Positions 56,305-64,000 of a DNA stretch of 64,000 nt are shown piece by piece. The notes under the pieces were generated by a model. It worked only from the letters and a program-made list of their open reading frames with translations. It was not told where the DNA came from and made no database searches. Numbering within the stretch: the first letter of the stretch is position 1; every line of letters starts with the position of its first letter. The position numbers and the translations under genes are program-made. Source of the stretch: Cohaesibacter sp. (lineage in GTDB: Bacteria; Pseudomonadota; Alphaproteobacteria; Rhizobiales; Cohaesibacteraceae); the NCBI GenBank assembly GCA_025210795.1, contig JAOAQZ010000020.1, positions 1 to 64,000 on the forward strand. Direction: 5' to 3'.

Positions 56305-57270
56305 ATGCGTGTATTATCTGCCGCCGATGTCAATAGCTCCATGGATTATGCATCTTTGATCGAAGCCTTGGAGGATGCTTTCAAACGAGAGATTGTTACG
56401 CCAGTTCGGCACCACCACACGATCGAAATGCCCGATCAGGCCGATGCGACCCTGCTTTTGATGCCAGCTTGGAGCGATGCCAAAGCCAAAGGCACTTCAA
56501 AAGATGGGTATGTTGGCATCAAAATGGTTTCTGTCTATCCAGACAATGAGAAAAAGGCCCAAAAGCCCTCTATTTTGGGCACCTACTTGCTGCTTGATGG
56601 AGCAACAGGTGATATCCGAAGTATTATAGACGGGCCGTCACTCACCGTTTGGCGCACGGCTTGTGCGTCTGCTCTTGCTGGAAAATATCTGGCGCGGAAC
56701 AATTGCTCGGATATGCTGATGGTGGGTACGGGTGCATTGTCTGAACATTTGATCCGGGCGCATCTGGCCGTTCATCCTCTCAAACGGGTGACGATTTGGG
56801 GGAGAACCCGCTCCAAGGCAGAGCAGCTTGCTACCTCTTTGGGGGATTTGGCTCTTGAAGTAGACGTGGCTGATGATCTTGAAGGGGCAGCGCGCAATGC
56901 AGATCTGATCTCGTGCGCCACTATGTCGTCGGAACCTCTGATCAAAGGCAGCTGGCTGAAAGAGGGAAGCCATCTTGATCTGGTTGGCGCTTATCGTCCG
57001 GATATGCGCGAAAGTGATGATGAAGCGGTCATGCGGGCAGATGTTTATTGCGATACGATTGCAGGTGCCACCAAGGAAGGCGGCGATCTGGTCCAGCCCT
57101 TAGCCAATGGCAGCCTCACCCTTGACGCGATTAAGGGGGATCTGTTTGATCTATGCTGCGGAGAGCAAAAAGGTCGTACGGATGACAGCGCCATAACTCT
57201 TTTCAAATCTGTCGGAACAGCGATTGAAGATTTGGCCGCAGCGCAATATATTTACGAAAAGACACAATAG
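56305..57270 (+). CDS. Ornithine cyclodeaminase/mu-crystallin family protein
   Basis: 321 aa. Family blocks: MRVLSAADVNSSMDYASLIE, LLMPAWSD, GYVGIKMVSVYPDN (Lys at the active site), the strand GPSLTVWRTACASALAGKYL, the NAD-binding DMLMVGTGALSEHLIRAHLA and ISCATMSSEPLIKGSWLKEG. Members include ornithine cyclodeaminase, delta-1-pyrroline-2-carboxylate or ketimine reductase, and alanine dehydrogenase; the substrate is not decidable from sequence. It lies 250 bp after the LapA-type gene and 24 bp before trpF. Confidence 0.9.
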   Translation: MRVLSAADVNSSMDYASLIEALEDAFKREIVTPVRHHHTIEMPDQADATLLLMPAWSDAKAKGTSKDGYVGIKMVSVYPDNEKKAQKPSILGTYLLLDGATGDIRSIIDGPSLTVWRTACASALAGKYLARNNCSDMLMVGTGALSEHLIRAHLAVHPLKRVTIWGRTRSKAEQLATSLGDLALEVDVADDLEGAARNADLISCATMSSEPLIKGSWLKEGSHLDLVGAYRPDMRESDDEAVMRADVYCDTIAGATKEGGDLVQPLANGSLTLDAIKGDLFDLCCGEQKGRTDDSAITLFKSVGTAIEDLAAAQYIYEKTQ

Positions 57271-57293
57271 AAAACGCGCGGGGGTGGATTGCA

Positions 57294-57947
57294 ATGTATG
57301 TAAAAATCTGTGGTCTTTCCACGCCCGAGACAATAACAACCGGCCTTGCAAGCGGGGCCAACTGGATAGGATTTGTATTCTTTCCAAAAAGCCCAAGGCA
57401 TGTAAGTTATGGGAAAGCGCAGGAACTGGTGGGTCCGGTACGCGGCAAAGCGTCCATAGTTGCTTTAACGGTCAATGCGACCGATGAGGAGCTTAAGGCC
57501 ATTGATGAGGCCATCAATCCAGATATCTGGCAATTGCACGGCAGTGAAAGCCCCGATCGGGTGGCACAGATCAGGCAGAAATTTGCCCGTCCGGTGATGA
57601 AGGCCCTTGCCATTCGCGACAAGGAAGATCTTGATCCCATTCCAGCTTATGAAGCTGTGTGCGACATTCTTCTGTTTGATGCCAAACCGCCCAGAGATAT
57701 GAAAACCGAACTGCCGGGCGGCAACGGGATATCGTTCGATTGGACGCTCATCAAAAATCTAAAGCTCAAAAAGCCTTTCATCCTGTCCGGTGGTCTGACC
57801 CCGGACAATGTGGCCGAAGCGATTAAGCTGACCCGGCCACAAGGGGTGGATGTCTCATCGGGCATTGAAAGCGAGCCCGGGGTCAAGGACCCCAAAAAAA
57901 TCACTGATTTTATAAGTGCTGCAAAACAGGCTGCCGCCGATCTCTAA
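57294..57947 (+). CDS. trpF: Phosphoribosylanthranilate isomerase
   Basis: 217 aa beta/alpha barrel. N-terminal MYVKICGLSTPETITTGLAS carries the catalytic Cys, and the catalytic Asp lies in DILLFDAKPP. IWQLHGSESPDRVAQIRQKF and the phosphate-binding FILSGGLTPDNVAEAI and GVDVSSGIESEPGVKDPKKI are conserved. It isomerises PRA to CdRP in tryptophan synthesis. The order trpF-trpB-trpA-accD-folC is typical of alphaproteobacteria, where trpEGDC lie elsewhere. Confidence 0.97.
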   Translation: MYVKICGLSTPETITTGLASGANWIGFVFFPKSPRHVSYGKAQELVGPVRGKASIVALTVNATDEELKAIDEAINPDIWQLHGSESPDRVAQIRQKFARPVMKALAIRDKEDLDPIPAYEAVCDILLFDAKPPRDMKTELPGGNGISFDWTLIKNLKLKKPFILSGGLTPDNVAEAIKLTRPQGVDVSSGIESEPGVKDPKKITDFISAAKQAAADL

Positions 57948-57989
57948 AGGCGCGGCCGTTCAAGCACAGACAGCAATACTGGTATAGCT

Positions 57990-59237
57990 ATGACAGAACA
58001 GGCAAATGTTTCTAACTCTGTGGCGCCCAACAGCGTGGCCGCAGGCCCGGATGAACGCGGCTTTTTTGGCCTTTATGGCGGACAATTCGTCTCAGAAACC
58101 CTGATGCCGCTCATTCTTGATTTGAGCGAGGCTTATGAAGAGGCCAAGAAGGATCAGTCTTTTCACGATGAACTGGCCTATTTGCACAAGCATTATGTAG
58201 GCCGCGAAAGCCCGCTCTATTTTGCCGAGCGCCTCACCGAAGAGCTGGGCGGAGCAAAAATCTATTTCAAGCGTGATGAGCTGAACCATACCGGAAGCCA
58301 CAAGATCAACAATTGCCTTGGGCAGATTCTTTTGGCCAAACGCATGGGCAAAACCCGCATCATTGCAGAAACCGGTGCCGGACAGCACGGCGTGGCGTCT
58401 GCCACAGTCTGCGCCCGTTTTGGTTTCCCTTGCGAGGTTTATATGGGGGCAACCGATGTCGAACGTCAGGCTCCCAATGTCTTTCGCATGAAGTTGCTCG
58501 GCGCTGACGTCAACCCCGTCACGGCAGGGGCTGGCACCTTGAAAGACGCCATGAATGAAGCCCTGCGCGATTGGGTGACCAATGTCGAGAACACCTATTA
58601 CATTATTGGTACTGCAGCAGGGCCGCACCCTTATCCAGCCATGGTGCGCGATTTCCAGTCCATTATCGGGCGCGAGGTAAAGTCGCAAATGATGGAGGCC
58701 GAAGGGCGTCTGCCAGACATGCTGGTGGCTTGTCTTGGTGGTGGCTCCAACGCCATTGGCCTGTTCCATCCCTTCCTTGAAGATGAAGATGTCAAGATTG
58801 TCGGAGTGGAAGCGGCAGGCAAGGGCCTTGATACCGAGGAGCATTGCGCCTCCCTCAATGCAGGCCAGCCCGGTGTTCTTCATGGCAACCGCACTTATCT
58901 GCTTCAGGATGATGACGGACAGATTCTTGAAGGCCATTCGATCTCTGCCGGACTGGATTATCCCGGCATCGGCCCTGAACATTCCTATCTCAAAGATACA
59001 GGGCGGGTAGACTATGTCTCGGCCGGTGATCAGGAAGCGCTCGACGCCTTCCAGCTCTTGTGCCGCACAGAAGGGATTATCCCCGCGCTTGAGCCAGCCC
59101 ATGCACTGGCCCATGTCATGAAAGTGGCCCCTACCATGGATAAGGATCAGATCATCGTCATGAATTTGTGTGGCCGCGGAGACAAGGATGTCTTTACCGT
59201 TGGTGGCCATCTGGGCGTTGATCTGGGCGTGAAATAG
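57990..59237 (+). CDS. trpB: Tryptophan synthase beta chain
   Basis: 415 aa. PLP enzyme with Schiff-base Lys105 in [14 protein letters not shown], the phosphate-binding [10 protein letters not shown], the catalytic-site [15 protein letters not shown], and the C-terminal LCGRGDKDV. It condenses indole from the alpha subunit with serine. The N-terminal 20 residues are a short variable lead. Located 42 bp after trpF and 23 bp before trpA. Confidence 0.98.
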   Translation: MTEQANVSNSVAPNSVAAGPDERGFFGLYGGQFVSETLMPLILDLSEAYEEAKKDQSFHDELAYLHKHYVGRESPLYFAERLTEELGGAKIYFKRDELNHTGSHKINNCLGQILLAKRMGKTRIIAETGAGQHGVASATVCARFGFPCEVYMGATDVERQAPNVFRMKLLGADVNPVTAGAGTLKDAMNEALRDWVTNVENTYYIIGTAAGPHPYPAMVRDFQSIIGREVKSQMMEAEGRLPDMLVACLGGGSNAIGLFHPFLEDEDVKIVGVEAAGKGLDTEEHCASLNAGQPGVLHGNRTYLLQDDDGQILEGHSISAGLDYPGIGPEHSYLKDTGRVDYVSAGDQEALDAFQLLCRTEGIIPALEPAHALAHVMKVAPTMDKDQIIVMNLCGRGDKDVFTVGGHLGVDLGVK

Positions 59238-59260
59238 ACAAGCAGCAAAGAGAAGAAACA

Positions 59261-60091
59261 ATGGATACAACACGCATTGATACCCGTTTTGCTGCCTGCA
59301 AAGAGCAAAACCGCCCCGCTTTGGTGACCTTCATCACAGCTGGGGATCCTGATCTTGAAACATCGCTCAAAATCCTCAAGGCCATGCCCAAAGCTGGCGC
59401 TGATGTAATTGAGCTGGGCATGCCTTTCTCCGACCCGATGGCGGAAGGGGTGCCCATCCAGCTTGCCACCCAGCGCGCACTGGCCGGTGGCCAGACCATG
59501 CAAAAGACGCTGGATATGGTCCGCGAATTTCGCAAAGAGGATAACGAGACCCCGATCATCCTGATGGGCTATTACAATCCGATCTATCGCTGGGGCTCGG
59601 AAAAATTTGTTGCCGATGCCAAAGAGGCCGGGGTTGATGGTCTGATCGTGGTGGACCTGCCGCCTGAGCATGATGATGAATTGTGCCTGCCTGCCAAGGA
59701 GGGCGGTCTTAATTTCATCCGCCTTGCAACCCCGACGACCGATGGCAAACGACTGGTCAAGGTTTTGGAAAATACCTCCGGCTTTGTCTATTATGTCTCT
59801 GTTACCGGCATTACCGGCACGGGTGCGCTGGATGCAGATAAAGTGGCCGTGGCGGTAGATCGCATCAAGGAAAAAACCGATCTTCCCGTCGCTGTCGGCT
59901 TTGGGGTGAAAACTCCGGATCAGGCCAAGGCGATTGGCAAAAATGCGGACGGGGTTGTTGTCGGCTCTGTTCTCGTTAATGCGATTCTGGACAGCCTTGA
60001 TGAAAACGGACAGGCAAGTGATAAAACGGTGTCTGCGGTGACAGACATCATTGAAGGCCTTGCGGAAGGCGCTCGGGCGGCCAAATCTTAA
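59261..60091 (+). CDS. trpA: Tryptophan synthase alpha chain
   Basis: 276 aa barrel. [20 protein letters not shown], the catalytic Glu in [15 protein letters not shown] with the Asp in the same segment, [11 protein letters not shown] and the phosphate-binding [14 protein letters not shown] are present. It cleaves indole-3-glycerol phosphate to indole, which channels to TrpB. GAGAAG precedes the ATG. Confidence 0.98.
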   Translation: MDTTRIDTRFAACKEQNRPALVTFITAGDPDLETSLKILKAMPKAGADVIELGMPFSDPMAEGVPIQLATQRALAGGQTMQKTLDMVREFRKEDNETPIILMGYYNPIYRWGSEKFVADAKEAGVDGLIVVDLPPEHDDELCLPAKEGGLNFIRLATPTTDGKRLVKVLENTSGFVYYVSVTGITGTGALDADKVAVAVDRIKEKTDLPVAVGFGVKTPDQAKAIGKNADGVVVGSVLVNAILDSLDENGQASDKTVSAVTDIIEGLAEGARAAKS

Positions 60092-60137
60092 TCTTTTGAA
60101 AAGATTTGCCGCTCTGGAGCTTTGAAAAAGGGAAAAA

Positions 60138-60165
60138 GGAGGCCAAAGTCACACTTTTGGCCTCC
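60138..60165. terminator. Hairpin between trpA and accD
   Basis: 11-bp stem GGAGGCCAAAG/TTTTGGCCTCC (one G-T pair) with a 6-base loop. On the plus strand it is not followed by a T-run (CCATAACC), whereas on the minus strand it is followed by TTTTT. It may still slow plus-strand polymerase between the trp genes and accD. Confidence 0.5.
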
Positions 60166-60316
60166 CCATAACCACAATTGGGTGCTAAAGCATGACCCGA
60201 CTAAATCCTTGTCGGCTCAACCATGATGCCGCAGAGGGACTTTGTTTGGTTTTATGATCATCCCATGATTGAGACGGCCCGCCGCTCAATGTGGGGCTAT
60301 TGTCAGGAATTGGCTC

Positions 60317-61315
60317 GTGAACTGGATTAACACCGTCGTTAGACCGAAAATTCGCTCTATCCTTTCTCGTCGTGACACCCCGGAAAATCTCTGGATCAAA
60401 TGCCCGGTAACGGGTGAGATGGTGTTCCACCGAGATCTGGAAGCCAACCAGTTTGTTGTGCCAAACTCAAACTTCCATATGCGGATCAACGCCAACCAGC
60501 GGTTCGGCTTTTTCTTTGATGATGGCAAGTTTGACCTGATCGACCTTCCTGAAGTTGCTCCGGATCCGCTCAAGTTTAAAGACACCAAGCGTTATGCAGA
60601 CCGCATGAAAGACGCGCGGGCCAAAACCGGCCGTCAGGACAGTGTTCTGGTGGCAACCGGCACCATCGAGACCTTGAAAGTCACTGCTGCTGTTCAGGAT
60701 TTCACCTTCATGGGTGGCTCTTTGGGCATGGCTGCGGGTGAAGCGCTGATCACCGGCATGCTTCACGCAGTAGAAGAGAAAACCCCCTTCATCCTGTTTG
60801 CAGCCTCTGGCGGCGCACGGATGCAGGAAGGCATTCTCTCCTTGATGCAGATGCCGCGCGTCACTGTTGCCGTTCAGGCCCTGCGCGATGCAGGTTTGCC
60901 TTATATCGTGGTGCTGACAGATCCAACGACCGGCGGCGTTACCGCGTCCTACGCGATGCTGGGCGATATCCATCTGGCAGAACCCGGCGCTTTGATCGGC
61001 TTTGCTGGCCAGCGCGTGATTGAGCAAACCATTCGCGAAAAGCTGCCTGACGGTTTCCAGCGCGCTGAATATCTTAAAGAGCATGGCATGGTGGATATGG
61101 TGGTGCATCGCCATGAGATGAAATCCACAATCGCTCGCCTTTGCCGCTTCTTCACCCACCAGGACAAGCCTGAAATGGCGCAAAGCGAAGAGCCAGAGGC
61201 TCTCGATGGTGCTGTCGCCGAGGCCGGTTCTGACGCTGCCCAAATGGAAGTTGCCCCGGCAGCTGACAAAGATGCTAACAGCGCCGCTGAAGAGAGTGCT
61301 GAGAAGCCTGCTTGA
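60317..61315 (+). CDS. accD: Acetyl-CoA carboxylase carboxyltransferase subunit beta
   Basis: 332 aa from GTG 60317 (AGGA upstream), giving (M)[19 protein letters not shown], the normal AccD N-terminus. The zinc-ribbon region reads [20 protein letters not shown] and then [10 protein letters not shown], so only one of the four zinc-binding Cys of E. coli AccD remains. The carboxyltransferase core is intact: [53 protein letters not shown] and [12 protein letters not shown]. The last about 50 residues are an Ala/Glu-rich acidic tail. With AccA it transfers carboxyl from biotin to acetyl-CoA. It lies between the trp genes and folC. Confidence 0.96.
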   Translation: MNWINTVVRPKIRSILSRRDTPENLWIKCPVTGEMVFHRDLEANQFVVPNSNFHMRINANQRFGFFFDDGKFDLIDLPEVAPDPLKFKDTKRYADRMKDARAKTGRQDSVLVATGTIETLKVTAAVQDFTFMGGSLGMAAGEALITGMLHAVEEKTPFILFAASGGARMQEGILSLMQMPRVTVAVQALRDAGLPYIVVLTDPTTGGVTASYAMLGDIHLAEPGALIGFAGQRVIEQTIREKLPDGFQRAEYLKEHGMVDMVVHRHEMKSTIARLCRFFTHQDKPEMAQSEEPEALDGAVAEAGSDAAQMEVAPAADKDANSAAEESAEKPA

Positions 61316-61499
61316 TCAGCCAATGTCGTAATTTGACAAGAATGCCTCGGTCAGGATTGAGCCGGGGCATTTTTCTTGTGATATAACGCTTTTTCCCGTA
61401 TGAGATTTTTCTGGATGGAATGCAGCAGACCCAAAGCGAGGTCTAGGCTGCAAAAGGCCTCCAAACATATCATTCGCGCCGCCATAATGAGGGCCCCCA

Positions 61500-62849
61500 A
61501 TGGAACAGCGCAACCAGATTGAAAGCTCAAAGCAGCATGTCGAAGCTCTGCTTGCCAGCATGATGGGCCTCCATCCCAAGGATATTGATCTGGGACTGGA
61601 AAGGCTCGTCCGTTTGCTGGAGAAATTGGGCAATCCGCATGAAAAACTGCCGCCCGTGATCCATCTGGCTGGCACCAATGGCAAAGGTTCAACCTCTGCC
61701 TTTCTGCGCGCCATGCTGGAGGCGCAAGGCCTGCGGGTTCATGTCTATACATCCCCCCATCTGGTGGATTTCCGAGAGCGCATTCGCCTGGCCGGCCAGC
61801 TTGTCTCTCATGAAGCGCTGGCCGATGCTCTGGTCCGCTGTAAGGAGGCCAATGATGATGATCTGGTCACCTTCTTTGAAATCACTACAGCAGCGGCCTT
61901 CTTGCTGTTTGCCAAGCACGAAGCAGATATAACCTTACTTGAAGTCGGCCTTGGTGGCCGCCTTGATGCAACCAACGTGGTGGATGCACCGCTTCTCTCT
62001 GTCATAACCCCCATTGCGCGCGATCATGAGGAATATCTGGGCAATAGCCTGCCTTTGATCGCCCGCGAGAAGGCTGGCATCTTTAAAAAATCAGTGCCCG
62101 CAATCGTCGGCCTGCAAGAAGATGAAGTCCGCGATACGTTAGAGCAGGAAGCTGCAAAAAAGCGAACCGGTCCCCTCTCAATCGCCGGACAAGACTGGAT
62201 GGTGTATGAGGAGCATGGTCGCCTTATTTTTCAGGATGAAACCGGCCTTCTTGATCTGCCTTTGCCGCGCCTATTGGGCCATCACCAGCAACAAAATGCA
62301 GGCATGGCCATCGCGGCTTTGCGCATGCTGGCGCGAGAGGGAAAGATCCCGCTTTCGGACGATGCCATTTTGCAGGGCCTTCAAACAGTAGACTGGCCCG
62401 CCCGCCTTCAAAAACTATCCGGCGGCACCCTGTTCGATTTGGTCCCGAAAGGAGCCGAGCTTTGGCTGGATGGTGGTCATAACCCTCAGGCAGGCCAGGC
62501 TCTTGCCGCCGCTCTTGCCGATCTTGAAGATCGCTCTCCCCGCCCGCTCCATATGATTGTCGGCATGCTGAAAACCAAAGACCCGACAGGCTATTTTGCC
62601 GCTTTCAAAGGCCTTGCACGGGATGTCATTACCGTGCCGGTGAAAAGCCAGCCCAACGGACAGGATCCGGTCGCTTTGGCAGGCCTTGCTATGGAAGCAG
62701 GCGTGCCTGCATCAGCTGCCGCTTCGGTGCAAGATGCGCTTAAAAAACTGGCGCTGATCCCGCGTGAAGCGCCGCCCCGTATTTTGATTGCTGGATCGCT
62801 TTATCTGGCGGGCGAAGTGCTAACCGAGAATGGAACCGCTCCCGAGTAA
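61500..62849 (+). CDS. folC: Bifunctional folylpolyglutamate synthase / dihydrofolate synthase
   Basis: 449 aa Mur-ligase-type enzyme. IHLAGTNGKGSTSAFLRAML is the P-loop, followed by YTSPHLVDFRERIRL, the Mg-binding LLEVGLGGRLDATNVV and the Lys in AREKAGIFK that is normally carbamylated. LDGGHNPQAG lies in the C-terminal domain. It adds glutamate to dihydropteroate and folates. GAGGG precedes the ATG. Convergent with trxA across a strong terminator. Confidence 0.97.
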   Translation: MEQRNQIESSKQHVEALLASMMGLHPKDIDLGLERLVRLLEKLGNPHEKLPPVIHLAGTNGKGSTSAFLRAMLEAQGLRVHVYTSPHLVDFRERIRLAGQLVSHEALADALVRCKEANDDDLVTFFEITTAAAFLLFAKHEADITLLEVGLGGRLDATNVVDAPLLSVITPIARDHEEYLGNSLPLIAREKAGIFKKSVPAIVGLQEDEVRDTLEQEAAKKRTGPLSIAGQDWMVYEEHGRLIFQDETGLLDLPLPRLLGHHQQQNAGMAIAALRMLAREGKIPLSDDAILQGLQTVDWPARLQKLSGGTLFDLVPKGAELWLDGGHNPQAGQALAAALADLEDRSPRPLHMIVGMLKTKDPTGYFAAFKGLARDVITVPVKSQPNGQDPVALAGLAMEAGVPASAAASVQDALKKLALIPREAPPRILIAGSLYLAGEVLTENGTAPE

Positions 62850-62865
62850 AAATTTAGCTGGCAAA

Positions 62866-62903
62866 AAGAAACCCCGCTCTCAGCTAAGAGGCGGGGTTTC
62901 TTG
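62866..62903. terminator. Bidirectional terminator between folC and trxA
   Basis: AAGAAACCCCGC/GCGGGGTTTCTT stem, 13-base loop, with A-rich left and T-rich right flanks, between convergent genes. Confidence 0.88.
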
Positions 62904-62925
62904 TCTCAATTATGGAGAAAAAGGC

Positions 62926-63243
62926 TTATTTGCCGGTTTCAATCCACTTGATCAGGTCGTTTTTAGGAGCGGCACCCACTTTCATGGCAACAGCCTCACC
63001 GCCTTTGAACAGAAGCAAAGTCGGGATAGAGCGAACGCCGAACTGGGCAGCAGTGTTCGGGTTTTCGTCAACATTGACTTTAACCACTTTCACGCTACCG
63101 GCTTTCTCGGTATCAATTTCGTCCAGAATAGGCGCAATCATTTTACAAGGGCCACACCATTCTGCCCAAAAGTCAACAACAACAGGAACATCCGCGTTGA
63201 TTTCAGATGCGAAATTCGCATCGGTCGCATTCACAATAGCCAT
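62926..63243 (-). CDS. trxA: Thioredoxin
   Basis: 105 aa from ATG 63243, preceded by GAGGCAA; an in-frame TTG just upstream adds one residue. Active site [17 protein letters not shown] with Cys30 and Cys33, cis-Pro in [13 protein letters not shown]. General cytoplasmic disulfide reductase. It follows addA on the minus strand, the usual alphaproteobacterial addA-trxA-folC arrangement, and has about 155 bp upstream for its own promoter. Confidence 0.98.
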   Translation of the reverse strand: MAIVNATDANFASEINADVPVVVDFWAEWCGPCKMIAPILDEIDTEKAGSVKVVKVNVDENPNTAAQFGVRSIPTLLLFKGGEAVAMKVGAAPKNDLIKWIETGK

Positions 63244-63400
63244 CAATTTGCCTCGTAAGGTTGGCCTGCCCTGAAACTCACCACCAGGACGGCTGGCTTA
63301 ATACCGAAGGTTTGAAATATCTATATTCGTTGAATTGTGAATATAGACCTGTTGCCTTGAAAGTAGGTACTCCCACCCACTTCGTCAAGATGAAGAAGTG

Positions 63401-64000
63401 TCATCTTACCCCAATGTGATCAAGCGCATTTTGTCGCTGATGGGCGCTGACCTCTCTCAATTCTGGACCGGATGTCCATAACAGGATTGTTTTCAGTGCC
63501 TTACCGGGATAGAGCGGTTCAAGCAAGTGCGCATAGAGCGCCATCTGAATTTGATATTCAGTGGGAATATCAGCATCACTTTGTGGGATTTGGCGGTTGG
63601 TTTTGTAGTCAAGCACGAGAATCGTATCGTCCTTGATGACCAGCCGGTCAACCTGTCCTGATACATCTCTTGGGCCTTGCTCTGTCTCAACCCATCCTGC
63701 AAGCGACACTTCTGCCTGACTACTAGGGTCAAAGAGGGCAGAGAAATCGGGATGTTGCAAGACGCTTAGCGCCTCTTCAAGCAAGGCTTGGTGGGCGTTG
63801 GGCTCCATATCCGGGGCAAGGCGCGCCAGATAGGCAAGGCCGCGCATCTGCCATTCATCCTGAGGGATCATGGGCAAATGCTCAAACAGGGTATGGAGCA
63901 AGGTGCCGCGCCTGCGCGGCTCCCATTCATAGGTGCTGCTTGCTTGCATCGGGCCAGCAAGGCCAGGGGCTCTCTCTTCTGCCAGATCGGCAGCTTTTGA
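63401..64000 (-). CDS. addA: Double-strand break repair helicase-nuclease AddA, C-terminal part
   Basis: Partial: the minus-strand frame is open from the right window edge to a stop at 63401, giving the last 199 residues; the 5' part lies outside. It carries the PD-(D/E)xK nuclease end of AddA: the conserved RRRGTLLHTLFEHLP, the metal site VSGQVDRLVIKDD and the Lys in LVLDYKTNRQIP, and the QxxxY motif in YQIQMALYAHLL. AddAB resects double-strand breaks for RecA. An internal ATG at 63949 is not the start. Adjacent to trxA as in many relatives. Confidence 0.94.
   Translation of the reverse strand, partial: SKAADLAEERAPGLAGPMQASSTYEWEPRRRGTLLHTLFEHLPMIPQDEWQMRGLAYLARLAPDMEPNAHQALLEEALSVLQHPDFSALFDPSSQAEVSLAGWVETEQGPRDVSGQVDRLVIKDDTILVLDYKTNRQIPQSDADIPTEYQIQMALYAHLLEPLYPGKALKTILLWTSGPELREVSAHQRQNALDHIGVR

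Noticed and set aside
58092..59273. 393-codon minus-strand open frame opposite trpB
   Set aside because: Shadow of the well-conserved trpB; no family features in the translation.

Overview
The window looks like a chromosomal segment of an alphaproteobacterium, most likely a Hyphomicrobiales (Rhizobiales) member, possibly a marine Cohaesibacter/Pseudovibrio-type organism. The genus is a guess. The order-level call rests on a RegB/RegA (ActS/ActR) redox pair, a class II-type EPSP synthase, an NDUFA9-like protein, a TIGR02300/FYDLN protein, a DUF2852 protein, a CysD-CysN/C pair, an FMN-riboswitch/RibN unit, and the block aroA-cmk-rpsA ... sppA-ihfB-lapA ... trpF-trpB-trpA-accD-folC next to trxA and addA.

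Layout. 1-10.5 kb: a type I secretion locus of two ABC exporter subunits, an HlyD-type adaptor and a TolC-type outer-membrane channel. It is followed by a receiver/PAS/GGDEF/EAL protein. A truncated reading frame diverges at the left edge and may be the start of the exported substrate. 10.6-13.5 kb: cysD-cysNC sulfate activation (minus strand). 13.9-22.2 kb: a BaiN/HI0933 flavoprotein, a truncated DUF393 gene, an omega-aminotransferase, RegB/RegA, an intracellular PHB depolymerase with an extra helix-hairpin-helix tail, and DUF2852. 22.4-28.1 kb: FMN riboswitch and riboflavin importer ribN, then an IclR regulator with a three-gene TRAP transporter, and RidA. 28.3-34.9 kb: chemoreceptor, Kbp/LysM protein, cytoplasmic GH20 hexosaminidase, FAA hydrolase and NDUFA9-like protein.

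35.2-47.2 kb: immediately after tRNA-Leu(CAG) lies a surface-polysaccharide region. It holds GT25, an O-antigen ligase, a PglD-type acyltransferase, GT2, acyltransferase-3 and GT4. A tightly packed minus-strand operon follows (methyltransferase, GT2, MsbA-like ABC flippase, HAD phosphatase, 6-phosphogluconolactonase). 47.8-49.8 kb: PAS protein, DUF1330, tRNA-Ala(GGC), FYDLN protein. 49.9-64 kb: conserved housekeeping genes for aromatic amino acids, translation, IHF, tryptophan, fatty acids, folate, thioredoxin and DNA repair.

Most notable points: (i) both nucleotide-binding domains of the type I exporter are eroded in different motifs; (ii) the neighbouring GGDEF/EAL protein has a receiver lacking its phospho-acceptor Asp and conserved Lys, while both c-di-GMP domains keep their catalytic motifs; (iii) PhaZ carries a C-terminal HHH fusion; (iv) matching CGTTC-N8-GAAMC inverted repeats (M = A or C) lie before iclR and the TRAP operon; (v) an 18-bp perfect palindrome with lux-box-like spacing lies before ihfB. 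No CRISPR array, insertion sequence, integrase or prophage gene was seen.
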